A stretch of 64,000 nt of DNA from Vespa crabro (Eukaryota; Arthropoda; Insecta; Hymenoptera; Vespidae): positions 3,410,001 through 3,474,000 of the forward strand of contig NW_025813595.1 in NCBI RefSeq assembly GCF_910589235.1. The letters run 5' to 3'. The notes under the pieces are model-generated. The model was given only the letters and a program-made list of their open reading frames with translations. It had not been told where the DNA came from and made no database searches. The position numbers and the translations under genes are program-made. This document shows, piece after piece, positions 15,870-32,110 of the stretch (its first letter is position 1; each line of letters starts with the position of its first letter).

Positions 15870-18139
15870 AATAACGATTGTAATGATAATAATATTAACA
15901 ATAATATTGATAAATACAATCATACCGATAATTATAATAATAGTAATATCGATAATATGGATAATTAAGAAAAAAACGGTAATAACGAATATAACTATAA
16001 TAACGGTAATAATTATAACAATAATGACGATAATAAGGATAATTACGATAATAATTATAATAGTAATAACAATAATATCGATAGGAAAGATAATGAGGAT
16101 AATAATAATAACTATAATTACGACAATAGTAATAATAATGACGGTAATAACGATATTAGCGATAATAATAATAATAATTATAAAGATAATAACGAAATTG
16201 TCCATAATAACGATGATGGTGATAATAACGATAATAATAACAATAATAGTAACAACAATAACGGTAAATACAATAACAGTGACAACAAAAATAACGGTAA
16301 ATCCGATAATAACGATAATAATAATAATAATGATAACGATATTAACGATAAGTACGAATATAATAATGTCGATATTAACGAAAACAGTAATAGTAATTAT
16401 ATCGGTAATAACGATAATAACAATAATAATAATAAAAATAAAATAGATAATAAAGAAATCTACGATAGTAATTATAATAATAAAATAATAATAATGATAA
16501 TATCGATAATAACGATATTTATGATATTATCGAAAATATTAACAATAATAATAATTATAATGACGACAATGACGATAATAACTATATTAATTATAACAAT
16601 TGTAACGATAATATTGATAATAATAATTAAAATATTAACGATAATATCGATATTAATAATAATAATAATTACGATTATGACGATAATAACGATAATAACG
16701 ATTATAATAAAAACGATAGTAAAGATAATTGTATTAATAATAATAGCGACAATAACGATAATAACGATAATAATAATAATAATAATAAAGATAATAACGA
16801 TATTAATGACAAAAACGAGAATAATGATAACAATACAAATTAAAATAATATTAATAATAATAACGACGATAATAACAATAATAATGAGAAGAACAGTAAA
16901 GATAATAACGATAATATCAATAAAAATTATGTTAATAATAACGATAATAACGTTATTATTAATAATAACAATAATAACAATAATAACAATAATAATTGCT
17001 TTAATGATGATAAAAACAATAAACATAGTAACGATATTTGAAATAATAATAATGACGTTAATAATGGTAATAACGATAATAACGATAATTATTATGACGT
17101 TATAAACAATAATATTAATAAAAACAATGAAAATAATAACGATAATAATAATAAAATAATAACAACAATAAGGATAATAACAATAATATTAATAACACAA
17201 TTAAGGATAGTAATGATTATAAATATAGTGATAATAACGATAATAATAATAACATTAATATCAATAATAACGATTATAACGATAATAATAATACTCATAA
17301 TAACAAAAATAACAATAATAATCATTAAAAATATAATACCACTAATGACGATAATTACGATATTAACTTAAATAAAGATAATAATAATAAAATTAATATC
17401 GAAATTAATATCGATAATAAAGCTAAGAACGATAATAACAACAATAATAATAATAATAATAAAGATGATAAAGATGTTAACGATTATAACTATAAAAATA
17501 ATAACGATAAAAACTATATTAACGATAATGAAGATAATTATAATAACAATAATATTGATAATAGTAATAATAATTATAACGATAATAACGATAATAAAGA
17601 TAATAGTAGTAACAATAAAATCGATAATAACCGTAATAATAATAATAAATATAAAAATAACATCAAAAATAACTATAATAACTGTAATAATAATAATAAT
17701 ATTAACAATAATAACGATAACAACGACAATAGTGATAAAAGTAATAAAAATAAAATAGAAAATAAGGATAATAACGATGACAACGATAATAATAATTACA
17801 ATATTAACGATAATAACGATAATAACAATTATACGGATTATTATAATAAAGATAATAACGATAATAGTAATAATAATAATAACGATAATGACATTATTAA
17901 CGATAATAATGATAGTAACTATAATAACGATGATAACAATAATAACGATAATAATAATAACAATAATAACGATAATAATAATAACAATAATACCGATAAT
18001 AGCGATAATAAATATAATAATAATAGTAATAATAAAAATTATAACAATAATAACGATTATAATGGTAATAACGAATATAATATTAATAATATTAACAATA
18101 ATAACAAAAATAACGATATTATTTATTAACAGAATTAAT

Positions 18140-18370
18140 TATAAAAGTATTAACAATGATTGCAATAATAATGATAATAACGATAATAATAGTGGTAACA
18201 ATTAAAGTAATAAAAATAATAACGATAATAACGATAATAAGGATAATAATAATAACGATAATAACGATAAGATTAATAATAATATCGATAGTAACAATAA
18301 TGACGATTATAACGAAAATAACGATAATAAAAATAAAATTAATAGCGATAATAACGTTAATAGTAATAAT
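18140..18370 (+). repeat. Dispersed module N, copy 2
   Basis: AGTGGTAACAATTAAAGTAA at 18,191 and TCGATAGTAACAATAATGAC at 18,285 keep the 94-bp spacing of the copy at 10,032/10,126. The AACAATTAAAGTAATAA phrase is shared with the third copy at 33,094. Confidence 0.65.
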
Positions 18371-19277
18371 AATAATAACTATAATAACGATAACACGGAT
18401 GATAAGGATAATAGTAATAACGATAATAACGACTACAATAATAATAATAATATCGATAACAAAAGATAATAACGATAATTTTAATAATTGTAATAATAAT
18501 AAAAACGATAATAACGATAATTACGATAATAATAATAATAATAATAATAACAACGATAAAGATAATTATAAAAAGTAATTATAAAAATAATAATAATATC
18601 GTGAATATTGATAATAACGATAATAATAATAACAATATCAACTATAATATCCATAATAATAAAAACAATATTAAAGATAATATCGATAATAATAATAATT
18701 ATAATAATAATAGTAATGTCGACAATGGAGATAATAATCTTAATAATAATAACGATTATAATGATAATAACGAAAATAACGATAATAACGATTATAATAA
18801 TAACGCTAATAACGTTAATGATGATAATAATATTATTAATATTAACGATAATAACGATAATAATAATAACGCTATTAACGTTAATAATGATAATAATATT
18901 ATTAATAATAACGATAAAAACGATTATAATGGAAATAACAATAATAACAATATCGATAATAACGAAAATAACGGTAATAACGATAATAATAATAGTAGTA
19001 ATAGTAGTAATAATAAATATGATAATTACGATAATAACAATAATAGGAGTAGATATAATAACATTATGACAATAATAACGATAAAAACGATAATTACGAT
19101 ATCCAGAATAACGATAATAAAGACAATAATAATAACAATAATAAAATTGATAATAACTATAATAGCGACAATATACATAACGACGACAATGAAGATAATA
19201 ATAATTACGATAATGACGATAAAATCGATAAGAATAATAATAATAACAATGTTAATAACTATAATAAATTTATTAAC

Positions 19278-19667
19278 GATATGGTATAAACGATAAAGAC
19301 GACAATAGTAGTAATAGTAATAAGGATAATAACGATAATAATGATAATAACGGCAATAAAACTAATTAAATAGAGATAATAACGATATTTTCGAAATTAA
19401 TGATAAAAGTTATAAGAATACTAACAATAAGAACAATATCAACGATAAATAAACCTAATTACAGTAACGATAATGCGACCTTAATAATAACAATAATAAT
19501 AACGATAATAACGATAACAGCAATAATAACGATAATAACTATATTAACGATATCAATAATAACGGAAATAACGTTAATTTCGATATTAATAATAGCAATA
19601 TAAAAGATAATAACGATAACAATCATAATGTCATATCGACATTAATAACTATAATAAAGGTAATATA
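19278..19667 (+). repeat. Module A, copy 4
   Basis: A full unit of 390 bp opens with GATATGGTATAAACG and ends at the next signature at 19,668. It contains ACGGCAATAAAACTAATT, GATAAAAGTTATAAGAAT and GTTAATTTCGATATT, the last 295 bp after the signature. It differs locally around 19,440-19,500, where AACCTAATTACAGTAACG replaces part of the usual text. Confidence 0.7.
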
Positions 19668-19780
19668 GATATGGTATTAACGATTGAAACGATAATAGTA
19701 GTAATAGTAATAACGATAATAACGATAATAACAACAACAATAATAATAATAATAAAGATAGTAAAGATATTATGAAAATA
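19668..19780 (+). repeat. Module A, partial copy 5
   Basis: This copy starts GATATGGTATTAACGATTG and matches the copy at 14,209 almost base for base through AAAGATAGTAAAGATATTAT, then diverges. The preceding ~130 bp also match the sequence before 14,209, so the pair forms a block of about 235 bp shared at a spacing of 5,459 bp. Confidence 0.65.
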
Positions 19781-21863
19781 ACGTTAAAAACGATCATAAT
19801 AATAACAGTAATAATGATAATAACGATAATAGCAATTATAACGATAATAAAGACAGTAATAATAATAATAATAGTAATATTAACGATTACAACAGAAATA
19901 ATGATAATAATAGTAGTAATAATAACAAATATTACAATAATAACGCTAATAAAGAAAATAACGTTTATATCGACAATAATAATAACAATATTAACTTTAA
20001 TAACAATTATAGTAATAATAATAATAACGATAATAAAGGTAATAATAATAATAATACTAATAATTGTAACAAAAATAATCACCACAATAATAACAATAAT
20101 AACTGTTATGATAAGAATAATATTAATAATAATAATTACATTAATGATAATAACGATAATATCAATAATAATAAATACAATAATTACGATAATAACTATA
20201 ATAATTGTAATAATAATAATAATTATGACGATAATAACGATAATATCGATAATAATAATATTATCAAGAAGGATAATGACGTGAATAGTAATAACTATAA
20301 ATTCGATAATAATGACATTAATGAAAATAACTATAATAATAATATTAAATAATACACTAATACAGATAATAACAATAACAATAATAACAATAATACGATT
20401 ATTACGATAATAACGATAATAATAAGATTAATAGTAATATCGGTAATAAGGTTAATTACGAAAATAACGGTAAAAATGATAATAACTATAATAACGACAA
20501 TAATAATAATAATAATAACGATAATAAATATAATAGCGATAATAATAATAACAACATCAAAGATAATAACCATATTAACAATAATAACAATAATAAAGAT
20601 AATAATAATAATAAATATAATGAAAATAATAATTATAACAAAAATAACAATAATAAAGATAATAACGTAATAACGATAATAATAATAAGATTTATGAAGA
20701 TATTAGCTATAATAACGATAATAACGATAATAATTGTAATATTAACAATAATAACAATAATAACAATAATAGCGGTAATTACAATATGGTCGATAATAAC
20801 GATAATAATAATAACACTAAAATCAATAATATCGAAAATAACGTTAATTACGATAATAATAATAACACTTGTAGCGATAATATCGATAAGAATGATAATA
20901 ATATTAATAATAATATCAATGTCAACGATTATAACGCTAATTATTAAAAGATTATACCTAAAATAAGGATAATAATGATAGTAACGATAATTATAATAAC
21001 ATTAATAATTGTAATGATAATAACGAAAAAATAGTAATAATAAGACCTATAAGAACGATAATATAGATAATAATAGTAGTAATAATAACAATATTAGCAA
21101 AAATAACGATAATAACGATAACAATATTAACGATAATAACGTTAGTTATAACAATATTAATAACAATAATAACGATAATAAAGATAACAATAATAATCAA
21201 TAACGATAATGACGATAATAACGGTAATAATAATAATAATAACTATAATAATAATAACTATAAAAACGATAATAACCATAATAACGAAAATAACAATGAT
21301 AGCAATAATAATAATAATAATAATAATATTAACGAAAATAGCGGTAATAACAGTAAGAACGATATAAATAGTAGTAAAAATAAACGTAATAACCATAATA
21401 AGGATAATAATATTCAAGTAAATAATAATAATAAAGACAATAATATTAATAATTATAACGATAATAATGATAATAACGATAATTATAGAATCGAAAATAA
21501 CGAGAATAATAATAATAATAATAACGTTGATAAGGATAATAACGATATCATCGGAAATAATAATAACAAAAATATAGATAATAACGATAATAACGATAAT
21601 AACGACATTTAATATAATAATAATAGCGATAATATCGATAATAATAATAACGATAATGACGACAAAAGTAAAAATAATATTAATGGTAATAACGATAATA
21701 ATGATAATATCGATAATAATTGTAACGTAAATGAGGAGGATAATAATAATCATAATAACGATAATAAGGGTAATACGATAACATTGATAATAATAATAGC
21801 AACATTAACAATAATATCAATAAAATCGATTATAACCACAATAATAATAATAACAACAATAAC

Positions 21864-21914
<51 letters not shown>
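21864..21914 (+). repeat. Pure (AAT)17 run
   Basis: Seventeen uninterrupted AAT units lie between an AAC step and AACATT. Confidence 0.85.
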
Positions 21915-21918
<4 letters not shown>

Positions 21919-22248
21919 TTAATAACGATAATAACCATAATAAAGATAATAGCGATATTAATTATAATAATTATAACAAAAATAAAGTCAACAAAGATAA
22001 TTATGATAAAAATAATAATAAAAATATGGATAATAATGATTATAACGATAATGAATATAAAAACGACAATAATATTGATAATAATAATGAAAATAATAAT
22101 AAAGTCGATGTCGATGATAGCGATAATAGTAGGAGTAGTAATATCAATAATAACAATAATAATAATAAAAAAGATAATAACGATAATTATATTTACGATT
22201 ATAATAAAAATAGTAATAATAATAATAACGATAATATCGATATTAACG

Positions 22249-22280
<32 letters not shown>

Positions 22281-23075
22281 GATAAAAACGATATTTTCGA
22301 TAATAACGATAATAACGCTAATAACTTTAATAACGATAATGACGATAGTAACGATTATAATAATAACGATAATAAGGATAATAGTAGTAATATTATTAAC
22401 GATAATAACGATATTTACAAAAAATAATTATAATAATAATAAAGATAACAACGATAATAACGATAATAACGATAATAATAATAATGATAATGAAGACAAA
22501 GAATAATTATAAAATATCAATAGTAACAATAATAACGATAATTACGATAATATCGATAATAATAATAACGATAGTGACGATTATAATATTAGCGATCATA
22601 TGGTTTATGATGATAATAATAAGAAAAATAATTATAGTAGTAATTGAAATAATAACGATAATAAGGGTAATTAAAACGACAATAATAACGATATTAACGA
22701 AAATAGTTATAACAATAGTAACGAAAACAACGATAATTATATTAATAATAATAATAATAATAACGGAAGTAAGTATAATAACGGTGAAAAATATAATATT
22801 AATAACAATTAAAACTATAATAACGATAACAACAATAATAAATATATCTATAATAGCGATAATAAAGACAACAATAATAACAATAATAATATCAATAATA
22901 AATAAAATAACCATAATAACAATAATGACGATAATAACGTTAATAATAAATAAGATAATTACGATAATATCGATAATAATAATAATAATAATAACAGTAA
23001 TAACGATAATAACGATAATAACGATAATAATAATAATAATAATAATATCGATAATAAAGATAATGACGCCAATAA

Positions 23076-23106
<31 letters not shown>

Positions 23107-23229
23107 AACGATAATGACGATAATAATAATAGTAATAATAACAATAATAACGATAAAAACGATAATAACGATAATAACGATAATAATATTACTAATAACG
23201 ACATTAATAACTATAAAAAATATAATAAC

Positions 23230-23560
23230 GATATGGCATTAACGATACAGGCGACAATAGTAGTAATAGTAATAACAATAATACGGATAATAACGGCAAT
23301 AAAAATAATAATAATAAAGATAGTAACGATATAATCGAAAATAATGATATAAGCTATAAGAATAATAATAATAAGAACAATAACAACGATAATAAAGAAA
23401 ATAAACATAATAACTGTAAAGATAATACGACAATAATTTTAACAATAATAATAAAGATAATAACGATAACAACAATAATGACAATGATTAACGACATCAA
23501 TTATAACGATATAACGTTAATTTCGATATTAATAATAGCAATATTAAAGATAATAAAGAT
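23230..23560 (+). repeat. Module A, copy 6 (incomplete)
   Basis: This copy opens GATATGGCATTAACGATACA and keeps ACGGCAATAAAAATAAT, GATATAAGCTATAAGAAT, AAGAACAATAACAACG and GTTAATTTCGATATTAATAA. The signature to GTTAATTTCGA distance is 285 bp, 10 bp shorter than in copies 1, 4 and 7. No next signature follows. Confidence 0.65.
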
Positions 23561-23866
23561 AATAATAATAACAATATTAATGATAATAACAATTAAAGTA
23601 ATATTAATAATAATGAAATTAACGATAACGGCGATAATAATAACAATATTAACTACGATTATAAGAATAATAACGATACCATCGAGAACAATAGTAACAA
23701 TAATATCGATAATAGCGATAATAACGATAATAACATTATTAATAATAATAAGAATAAAGATAATATCGATAATATGTGTAATAATAATAAAGTTTATAAC
23801 GATAATAACGACAATAACGATCATATGAATAACAAATGTAACGATATCATAATATTGTGAACAATA

Positions 23867-25821
23867 ATAACGATCATAACGTTAATAACAATAATAATAA
23901 TAGCAATAATAGCGATAACATTGATAATAACAATAATCGTAATAATAACGATAATAGTGGTAATAACGATGACAACGATAACAATAATAACAATAATGAC
24001 GATAATAAGGATAATAACGGTAATAACGATAATAATAATATTAAAATAACGATATTTGCGAAATTAAGGATGATAATAATAACAATTTAACAATAATACC
24101 GATATTAATAATAAAAAGAATAATAAAGACAGTAACAATAATAATAATAGTAAAACTAATGTCAATAACGTTATAAACGATAATAACGATAATAATACTA
24201 ACGGTAATAACGATAATAACAATAATATGGATTATAATACTAACAATAAAATAGATAGTAAGGATATTATAAGTAACAATAATAAAATTAAATACGATAA
24301 TAACGACAATAATAATAATAATAATAACCATAATAATGATAATAAAGTTATTAATTATAATCGTAATAATAATATTAATAACAATAATAACGGTTATAAT
24401 GTTAATAACTATAATAACGATATTAACAATAAGATTAATAATAATAATAGAGATATTAAAGTTATTAACGATAATAATAATAAAAATAATAACAATAGTA
24501 ACGATAATGACGACAAAAAGAATAATAATAATAACGATAATAACAATAATAGTAATATTAATAATACCTATAGTGACAATAATAACGATAATGACAATAA
24601 TAATAATTATAATAATAACGATTATAACGATAATTACGTTAATAACGATAATAATAATAAAATTATTAACGAAAGTTACAAAAATAACGAAAATAACAAT
24701 AGCATTAATGACGATAATAATGATAATAATAATAACAATAGTTATAACAATACTAAGGGTATTAACGATAATAACGATAATACTAATATCGATGACAACG
24801 ACAAAAATAATAATATTAATATAATTAATAACGAAAATAAGGATAATAACGATAACAACGATATAATCAATAATAATAATAATAATGATAATAACTATAA
24901 TAACGAAAAAAACACTGATAACGAGAGGAATAGGAACGATAATAACGATATAAGAATAATAATAATTACATTAAGAAACGATAACAACGACAAAAACAAT
25001 AATAACAATAATAAGGATAAGAACCATAACAATAATGAAGTAAATAAAGATATTAACGTTACAACGATAATAATAATAACAATAATAAAGATAATTACGA
25101 TCATAACGATTATAAGGATTATAATAATAACGATAATAACGATATTACTAATAATAATAAAAACGATAATGAAGATAAAACGATAAAAATGATAACTATA
25201 ATAACAAAAATAACAATTAAATAATAGTAATAATAGAGATATTAACGATATTAGCGATAATAACAATAACGATAGTAACGATAATATCGATAATACTAAT
25301 AACAATATTATTGATAATATCGATAATAATAATAATAATAGCGAGAATATCGATAATAACGATAATAATGATAATAACTATAATATCGATTATAACGAAA
25401 ATAATAATTACGATAATGACGGTAATAATAATAATAATAAAGTTAATAACGATAATTACGATAATGACGATAATAATAATAAAGATAATAACGTTAATAA
25501 TGTAAATAGCGATAATAATAATAGTAATAATAATAATTATAACGATAATTACTATTATAATGATAAAAACGATAATAATAGAAGTAATAATAACAATATT
25601 AAAAATAATAAGTAAAATTACGATAATAATGATAATAAAAATTATAATAATAGTAATGATAATAAAGATAATTACGATATTAACGATAATAATAATAATA
25701 ATAATAAAAAAATAACAATAATATCGTTAATAACGTTAATAGCGAAATTAATCATAACGATAATAACGACAATAAAAATAATAATATCGATCATAAAGAT
25801 AATAACGACAATAATAATAAC

Positions 25822-25868
<47 letters not shown>

Positions 25869-26300
25869 TAATAATAATAATAATATCGATATTAAACAAT
25901 AATGACGATAATAATAATATTAATATTAACATTAATAACAATAAGAAAGATAATAAGGATAGTAATAAATACGATAAATAAGATAATATCGATAATAATA
26001 TTAACAATATTAACGGTAATATGGATAATAATTATAAAAATATTAACGATAATATCGATAAGAATGATAACATATTAACGATAATATCTATAAAAATAAT
26101 AATAATCATAATAACAATAATAACGATAATAACGATATTCACGATAATAAAGATTACAATTATAACGGTAATAAAGACAATAATGATCATAAGGAAAATA
26201 ATTATAATAATAATAATAATAAAAACGATAAAGATGATAATAATACTTACAATAATAATGATAATAACAATAATAACGATAATCACTATAAAAAATTAAT
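23867..26300 (+). repeat. Dispersed block H-I-J, long copy
   Basis: Three sub-blocks recur in the same order at 58,683-59,720. H (AACGATCATAACGTTAATAAC onwards, then AATAATAAAGACAGTAACAA near 24,110), I (GATTATAACGAAAATAATAA and AATTACGATAATGACGGTAA near 25,380-25,500) and J (AAATACGATAAATAAGATAA at 25,967, then GGTAATATGGATAATAATTA) are clear. This copy is more than 1 kb longer because of extra array between H and I. J shares its AAATACGATAAA start with module B. Confidence 0.6.
25822..25863 (+). repeat. Pure (AAT)14 run
   Basis: Fourteen uninterrupted AAT units follow an AAC step and stop at AAAAAT. Confidence 0.85.
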
Positions 26301-27093
26301 AACTATATTTACGTTAACAACGATAAGGATATTAGGAATAATAGCGATAATAACTATAATTACGTTAATAATAATAATAACATTAATAACGATATAAACG
26401 ATGAAAACGATAATAATAATAACGGTAATGACAATAATAATAGTAATAGTAATAACGATAATAATTATAATAACGTTAATAATAATAACAATATTAACGG
26501 CAATATTTATAATAATAATAATAAAGATAAGAACAATAATAACAATAGCAATAACATTAGTAAACATTAAAGCGAAAATAACGAAAATGACGATGACATT
26601 ATAACGATTATTACAATAATAACAAAAATAATAAAAACGATAGTATCTTTAATAGTAATATTCATAATACCTTAAAAAGGATAATAAATTTAATAATAAA
26701 GAAAATAATAACGATAATAATGATATTATCGGTATAACTATAACAATAATATCGATAAATACGTTATAAGAGGTAATAATAATAACAATAATAACGATAA
26801 TACTAATAACCATAATAAAGATAATAATAATAATAATAATAACAATAATAACGATACTAACGATAATAACGATAAGAACAAAATTAACGATAATAATAAG
26901 ATGTATAAAAATAATAATGTCTATAATAATGATATGAATGATTAGAACTATAATATTAATAACAATAACAACAATAATAACGTAAATAACTAAAAAAAAA
27001 TGATTTAAATAAGATATTATCGATAATAAATAGAATAACAGTAATAACGATAATAACGACAATAATAATATAAATAAAAACGATAATGACGCA

Positions 27094-27142
<49 letters not shown>

Positions 27143-27719
27143 TCGATAATAACAATAATAACGAAAATTATAATATTAATAACGACAATAATAACAATAA
27201 TAACGATAATAATGACAATAATAAATACGATAAAGTCGATATTATCGATAATAATATTAACAATATTAATGATAATATCGTTAATAAAAATAACATTATT
27301 AACGATAATATCTAGAAGCATAAAAATAATAATAACAATAGTAATTATAACGATAATAAGGATAATAATGATAACATCGATAATAATAATTACAATAATG
27401 ATGATAATAACTATAATAATAATAATAATAATAATAATGATGTCAACGATAATGAAGATGAAAACGATTATAATAAAAATCATAATAACAATAATAACGA
27501 TAATAGTAATAATACCTGTAACGATAATAACGATAATAACGATAATATTGATAATAACGATAATAACGATAATGACAATAATAATACAAATAAGAATAAA
27601 GGTAAGAACATTATTAACGTAAATGACGGTATTAATAATAATAATAATAACGATAATAACCATTATAATGGTAATAACGATAATAACGATAATAACGATT
27701 ATAATAATAACGTTAATAA

Positions 27720-28085
27720 CGATAATAGTATAATAATATTAACGATAATAACAATAATAACGATAATAACGATAATAATAATTGTAAGAATAATATAGAT
27801 AACAAGGATATTAACATTAATATCGATAATAATAATAACAATAACAACGATTATGACGATAAAAATTAAAATAACGATAATAAAGAAAATAACAAGAATA
27901 ATAATAGTTATAATAAAGAGAATAATGATACTAAAAATTTTAACGATAATCATAATAACTATAATAACGATAATAACGATAATAAATTTAGTAGTAATAA
28001 CAGTTATAATAGTAATAATAATAAAAACGATTTTAACGGTAATAATAATAACGATAATAACGATAATATCGATAATAATAATAAT
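27720..28085 (+). repeat. Dispersed module K, copy 1
   Basis: The module is collinear with 31,680-32,110. Shared marks are ATATAGATAACAAGGATATT/ATATAGATAACAATGATATT, AACAACGATTATGACGATAA, AATAGTTATAATAAAGAGAA, GATACTAAAAATTTTAACGA and AAAAACGATTTTAACGGTAA. The other copy carries roughly 100 bp extra in the middle. Confidence 0.6.
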
Positions 28086-28482
28086 AATAATAAAGATAAT
28101 ATCGATATTAACGACAATAACGATAATAATGATAACAACAATAAATACAAAAATAATAATAATAATAACATTAATAACGATAATAATGATAATAACGATA
28201 ATAGCGATTTTAATTATAATAATAGTAGCGAAAATAACCATAATTATGATAATAATAATAATAATAAAAATATCTGTAATAATGATTATAACGATAATAA
28301 CTATAAAAACGATAATAATATCGATAATAATAATGAAAAAAATAATAAAGTCGATGACGATAATAGCGATAATAGTAGGAGTAGTAATATCAATATAAAC
28401 AATAATAATGACAATAAAGATAATAACGATAATTATATTTACGATTATAATGAAAATAGTAATAATAATAATAACGATAATA

Positions 28483-29068
28483 ATAATTAAATTTATAACG
28501 CCAATTATGATAACAACGAAAATAATAACATTAATAATAACTATAATTACGATAAAAACGATAATAATTGTAGCAGTAATAATAATAATAACGATAATAA
28601 CGTTAATAACGAAAATAACGATTATAATATTAACGATAATATCAATAATATCGATAATTATAATAACACTACTAACTATAATAACGATAAAAATAATAAT
28701 AATAAATATAGTAACGAAATTAACGATAATAACGATATTAACGATATTAAAGATAATATTAATAGTAATAATAAAGATGATAACGACCTTAACAATAATA
28801 ATAATATTAATAATAATAATAATAACAAAAATAGCGATATTAAAGACAAAAATAATAGTAATAATAACAATAATAACAATAATAACGATAATGTTGTTAG
28901 CGATAATAATAATAATAACGATAATGATTATAATAATATCAACAATTCCAACGATAAAAACGGTAATAAAAATAGTAATTGTAATAATAATAGCAATAGT
29001 AATGATAATATAAGTAATTATAATAACAATAATAACGACAATAATGATAATAGCGAATAACAATAATA
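28483..29068 (+). repeat. Dispersed module C, copy 2
   Basis: This is the partner of 8,219-8,930. It begins at AACGCCAATTATGATAACAA (28,497) and ends at AGCGAATAACAATAATAAT (about 29,052). Just upstream, TAGTAGGAGTAGTAATATCA (28,374) also matches 22,128, so this area joins pieces seen separately elsewhere. Confidence 0.6.
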
Positions 29069-30116
29069 ATAAACATAACGATAATAACGAAAATTACGAT
29101 AATACTGATAATAACAATAATAATGGTAAGGATAATAACGTAATAGTAATAATAGTAATTACGATTATAAAGATAATATCGATAATAATAATAAATATTA
29201 TAATTAATATAATATCGATATAAATGATAAACACAATAATATTAATAAAAACAATAAAGATAATAACGAAAATACTAATAAAAATAATAACAATAAAATG
29301 GGTAATAACAATAATAATAATAACATTATTAACGATAATAATGATTATAAAGATAATGATAATAACGAAAATAATAATACAAACGATAATAATAATAATA
29401 ATATTAACCATAATAACAATAATAACAACATTAATATCGATAATAACTTTTATTACGATAATAATAATACTAATAATAACAATAATAACAATAATAACGA
29501 TAAAAAATATAATAACATTAATAACGACAATAAAGGTATTAACGAAAATAAAGATAATAATAATAACAATAATATCGATAATAACGCTAGGAACAATAAT
29601 AACGAAAATAGTAATAATAAAAATAAAAATGATAACTATGTTAACGATTATAAATATAATAATAATAACAATAATAACGATATTAACGAAAATAATGTTT
29701 ATAATAATAACATTAATATTGATAATAAAGATAAGAATGATAATTATAATATCACTAATAACGATAATAGCGATAATAACGATCATAATAATAATAACAG
29801 TAAAAATATTAATAATAATAATAATAACGATAATATCAATAATAATGATAATAACAATAATAAAGACAATAAAAATAATATTAAGTACGATAATAACGGT
29901 AACAAAGTGAATAATGGTAATAACGATAATAGCGATGATAATAATAACGATAACTATTATAATAATAATAAGAATAATAAAGAAAATTACGATAAATATA
30001 ATAATAATAATAACAATAATAACTATAATATCTATATTAACGATATTAGTATTACGAATAATAAAGATACTAACGTTAAAAACGATACTAAAGATAATAT
30101 TAATAATATTAATAAC

Positions 30117-30191
<75 letters not shown>
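30117..30191 (+). repeat. Pure (AAT)25 run, longest in the window
   Basis: Twenty-five uninterrupted AAT units start after AATAAC and end at the first ATT. This is the longest perfect run I found and probably a length-polymorphic microsatellite. Confidence 0.9.
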
Positions 30192-30192
<1 letters not shown>

Positions 30193-31679
30193 TTAAGGAT
30201 AATAGAGATAATTACGATAATAATAAAAGTATTAATAATGACAATAAGGATAATAACGATAACATCGATAATAGTAATATCAAAAATATTGATAATAACT
30301 ATAATAACGATAAGAATAAAATAATAGTAACGATAATAGCGATAACAAATATTATAACGATAGTAATAATAACAATTAAAACGATAATAACTGTAATGAC
30401 GATAACAATAATATCGACAATTACGATATTATTGATAATAATATTAACAATATTAACGTTCATAACAATAATAACGATAATAATTAATATAATAATAACG
30501 ATAATAAAGATATCAATGATAATAATGATAATAACGATAATGATAATAATGACATTACCGATAATTTCGATAATAATAATAATAATATTAACGATAATTT
30601 CGATAATACCATTAACAATATTACAGTTATTATCGATAATAATTGTAATAATAATAAAGATAACAACGATATTAACGATAATAACGATAAAAAAAATAAC
30701 ATTAATAACGATAATAAAGATAATAATGATAATAACTATAATAATATTTATGACAATAATTATAATACTGATAATAAAGATAATAACGATAATATAGATA
30801 ATAACGTCAATAATAATAACAATAATAACAATGTTAACGATAATAACGATAATAATAGAGATAATAATAATAATATTAAAATTAATAACAAGAAAATAAC
30901 GATTTATCTATAATAAAGATATTAATAACAACGATAATATCGATAATAATAATAATAATAATAGCAATAATGACCTTAATAAAGATAATAACGATAATAA
31001 TGATACGATAATAACGATAATAGTAATAATAATATCGATAGTAATAATAATTACAATAATGAAGATAATAACGATTATAATAATAACAATAATGAGGATG
31101 ATAATAATAACTATAATAGCACTAATAACGATAGTAATTTTAATAATAATAACAATAATAACGATAACAATTTTAATAACATTATTGATAATAATAATGA
31201 TAGCGAAACTAAGAATAATAACGGGGTAAACGATAATAATAATAACAATAATATCGATGATAAAGATAATAACGATAATAATGATAATAATAGATGTAAT
31301 AATTACAATATTAACAATTACAAAGGTAATAATAACAATAATAATAGTAATAATAATAATATCATCGATTATAACGGTAATAACGATAATAACGATAATA
31401 ATAATAAAATTAATAACGATAATAACGTTTATAACGAAAATAATAATAGCAATAATAACGATAATAAGGATAGTAATAATAATAATAATAATAAAAATAA
31501 TATAGAAAATAACTGTAATAACGATTACGAAGATAATAATAATAATAATAACGATAATAGCGATATCAATGACAATAACGAAGTCAACAATTAAAATAAT
31601 AACAATAATACCGATAATAACGGTAATAACGAAAATAATTATATTAATAATAATATTAATAATAATAATAACGATAATA

Positions 31680-32110
31680 TTACAATAATATTAACGATAA
31701 TAAGAATAATAATAATAATATAGATAACAATGATATTAACCTTAATATCGATAATAATAATAACAATAACAACGATTATGACGATAATAATTAAAATAAC
31801 TATAATAACGATAATTACAGGAAAAATAATAGTTATAATAAAGAGAATAATGATACTAAAAATTTTAACGATAATAATAATATAAATAATAATGGTAATA
31901 ATGATTACAATGTTAAGAACGATAATAATGTTAATAATAATAATAATAATAACAAATATTCCGATAAAAAATATTTTAACAATAATCATAGTAACTATAA
32001 TAACGATAATAACGATAATAATTGTAGTAGTAAAAACAGTTACAATACTAATAACGATAAAAACGATTTTAACGGTAAAAATAATAACGATAATAACGAT
32101 AATATCGATA
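31680..32110 (+). repeat. Dispersed module K, copy 2
   Basis: This is the partner of 27,720-28,085, about 3.9 kb downstream and in the same orientation. An insertion-like stretch around 31,880-31,985 (GGTAATAATGATTACAATG through CCGATAAAAAATATTTTAAC) is absent from the first copy. Confidence 0.6.

Noticed and set aside
29298..30797. 499-codon + strand frame rich in Asn then Ile, and similar long frames (67-933; 40,335-42,185 on -; 27,699-29,063 on -)
   Set aside because: Composition is limited to the few codons the array can give. The type switches mid-frame, there is no domain, signal or compositional border, and equally long frames overlap on both strands.
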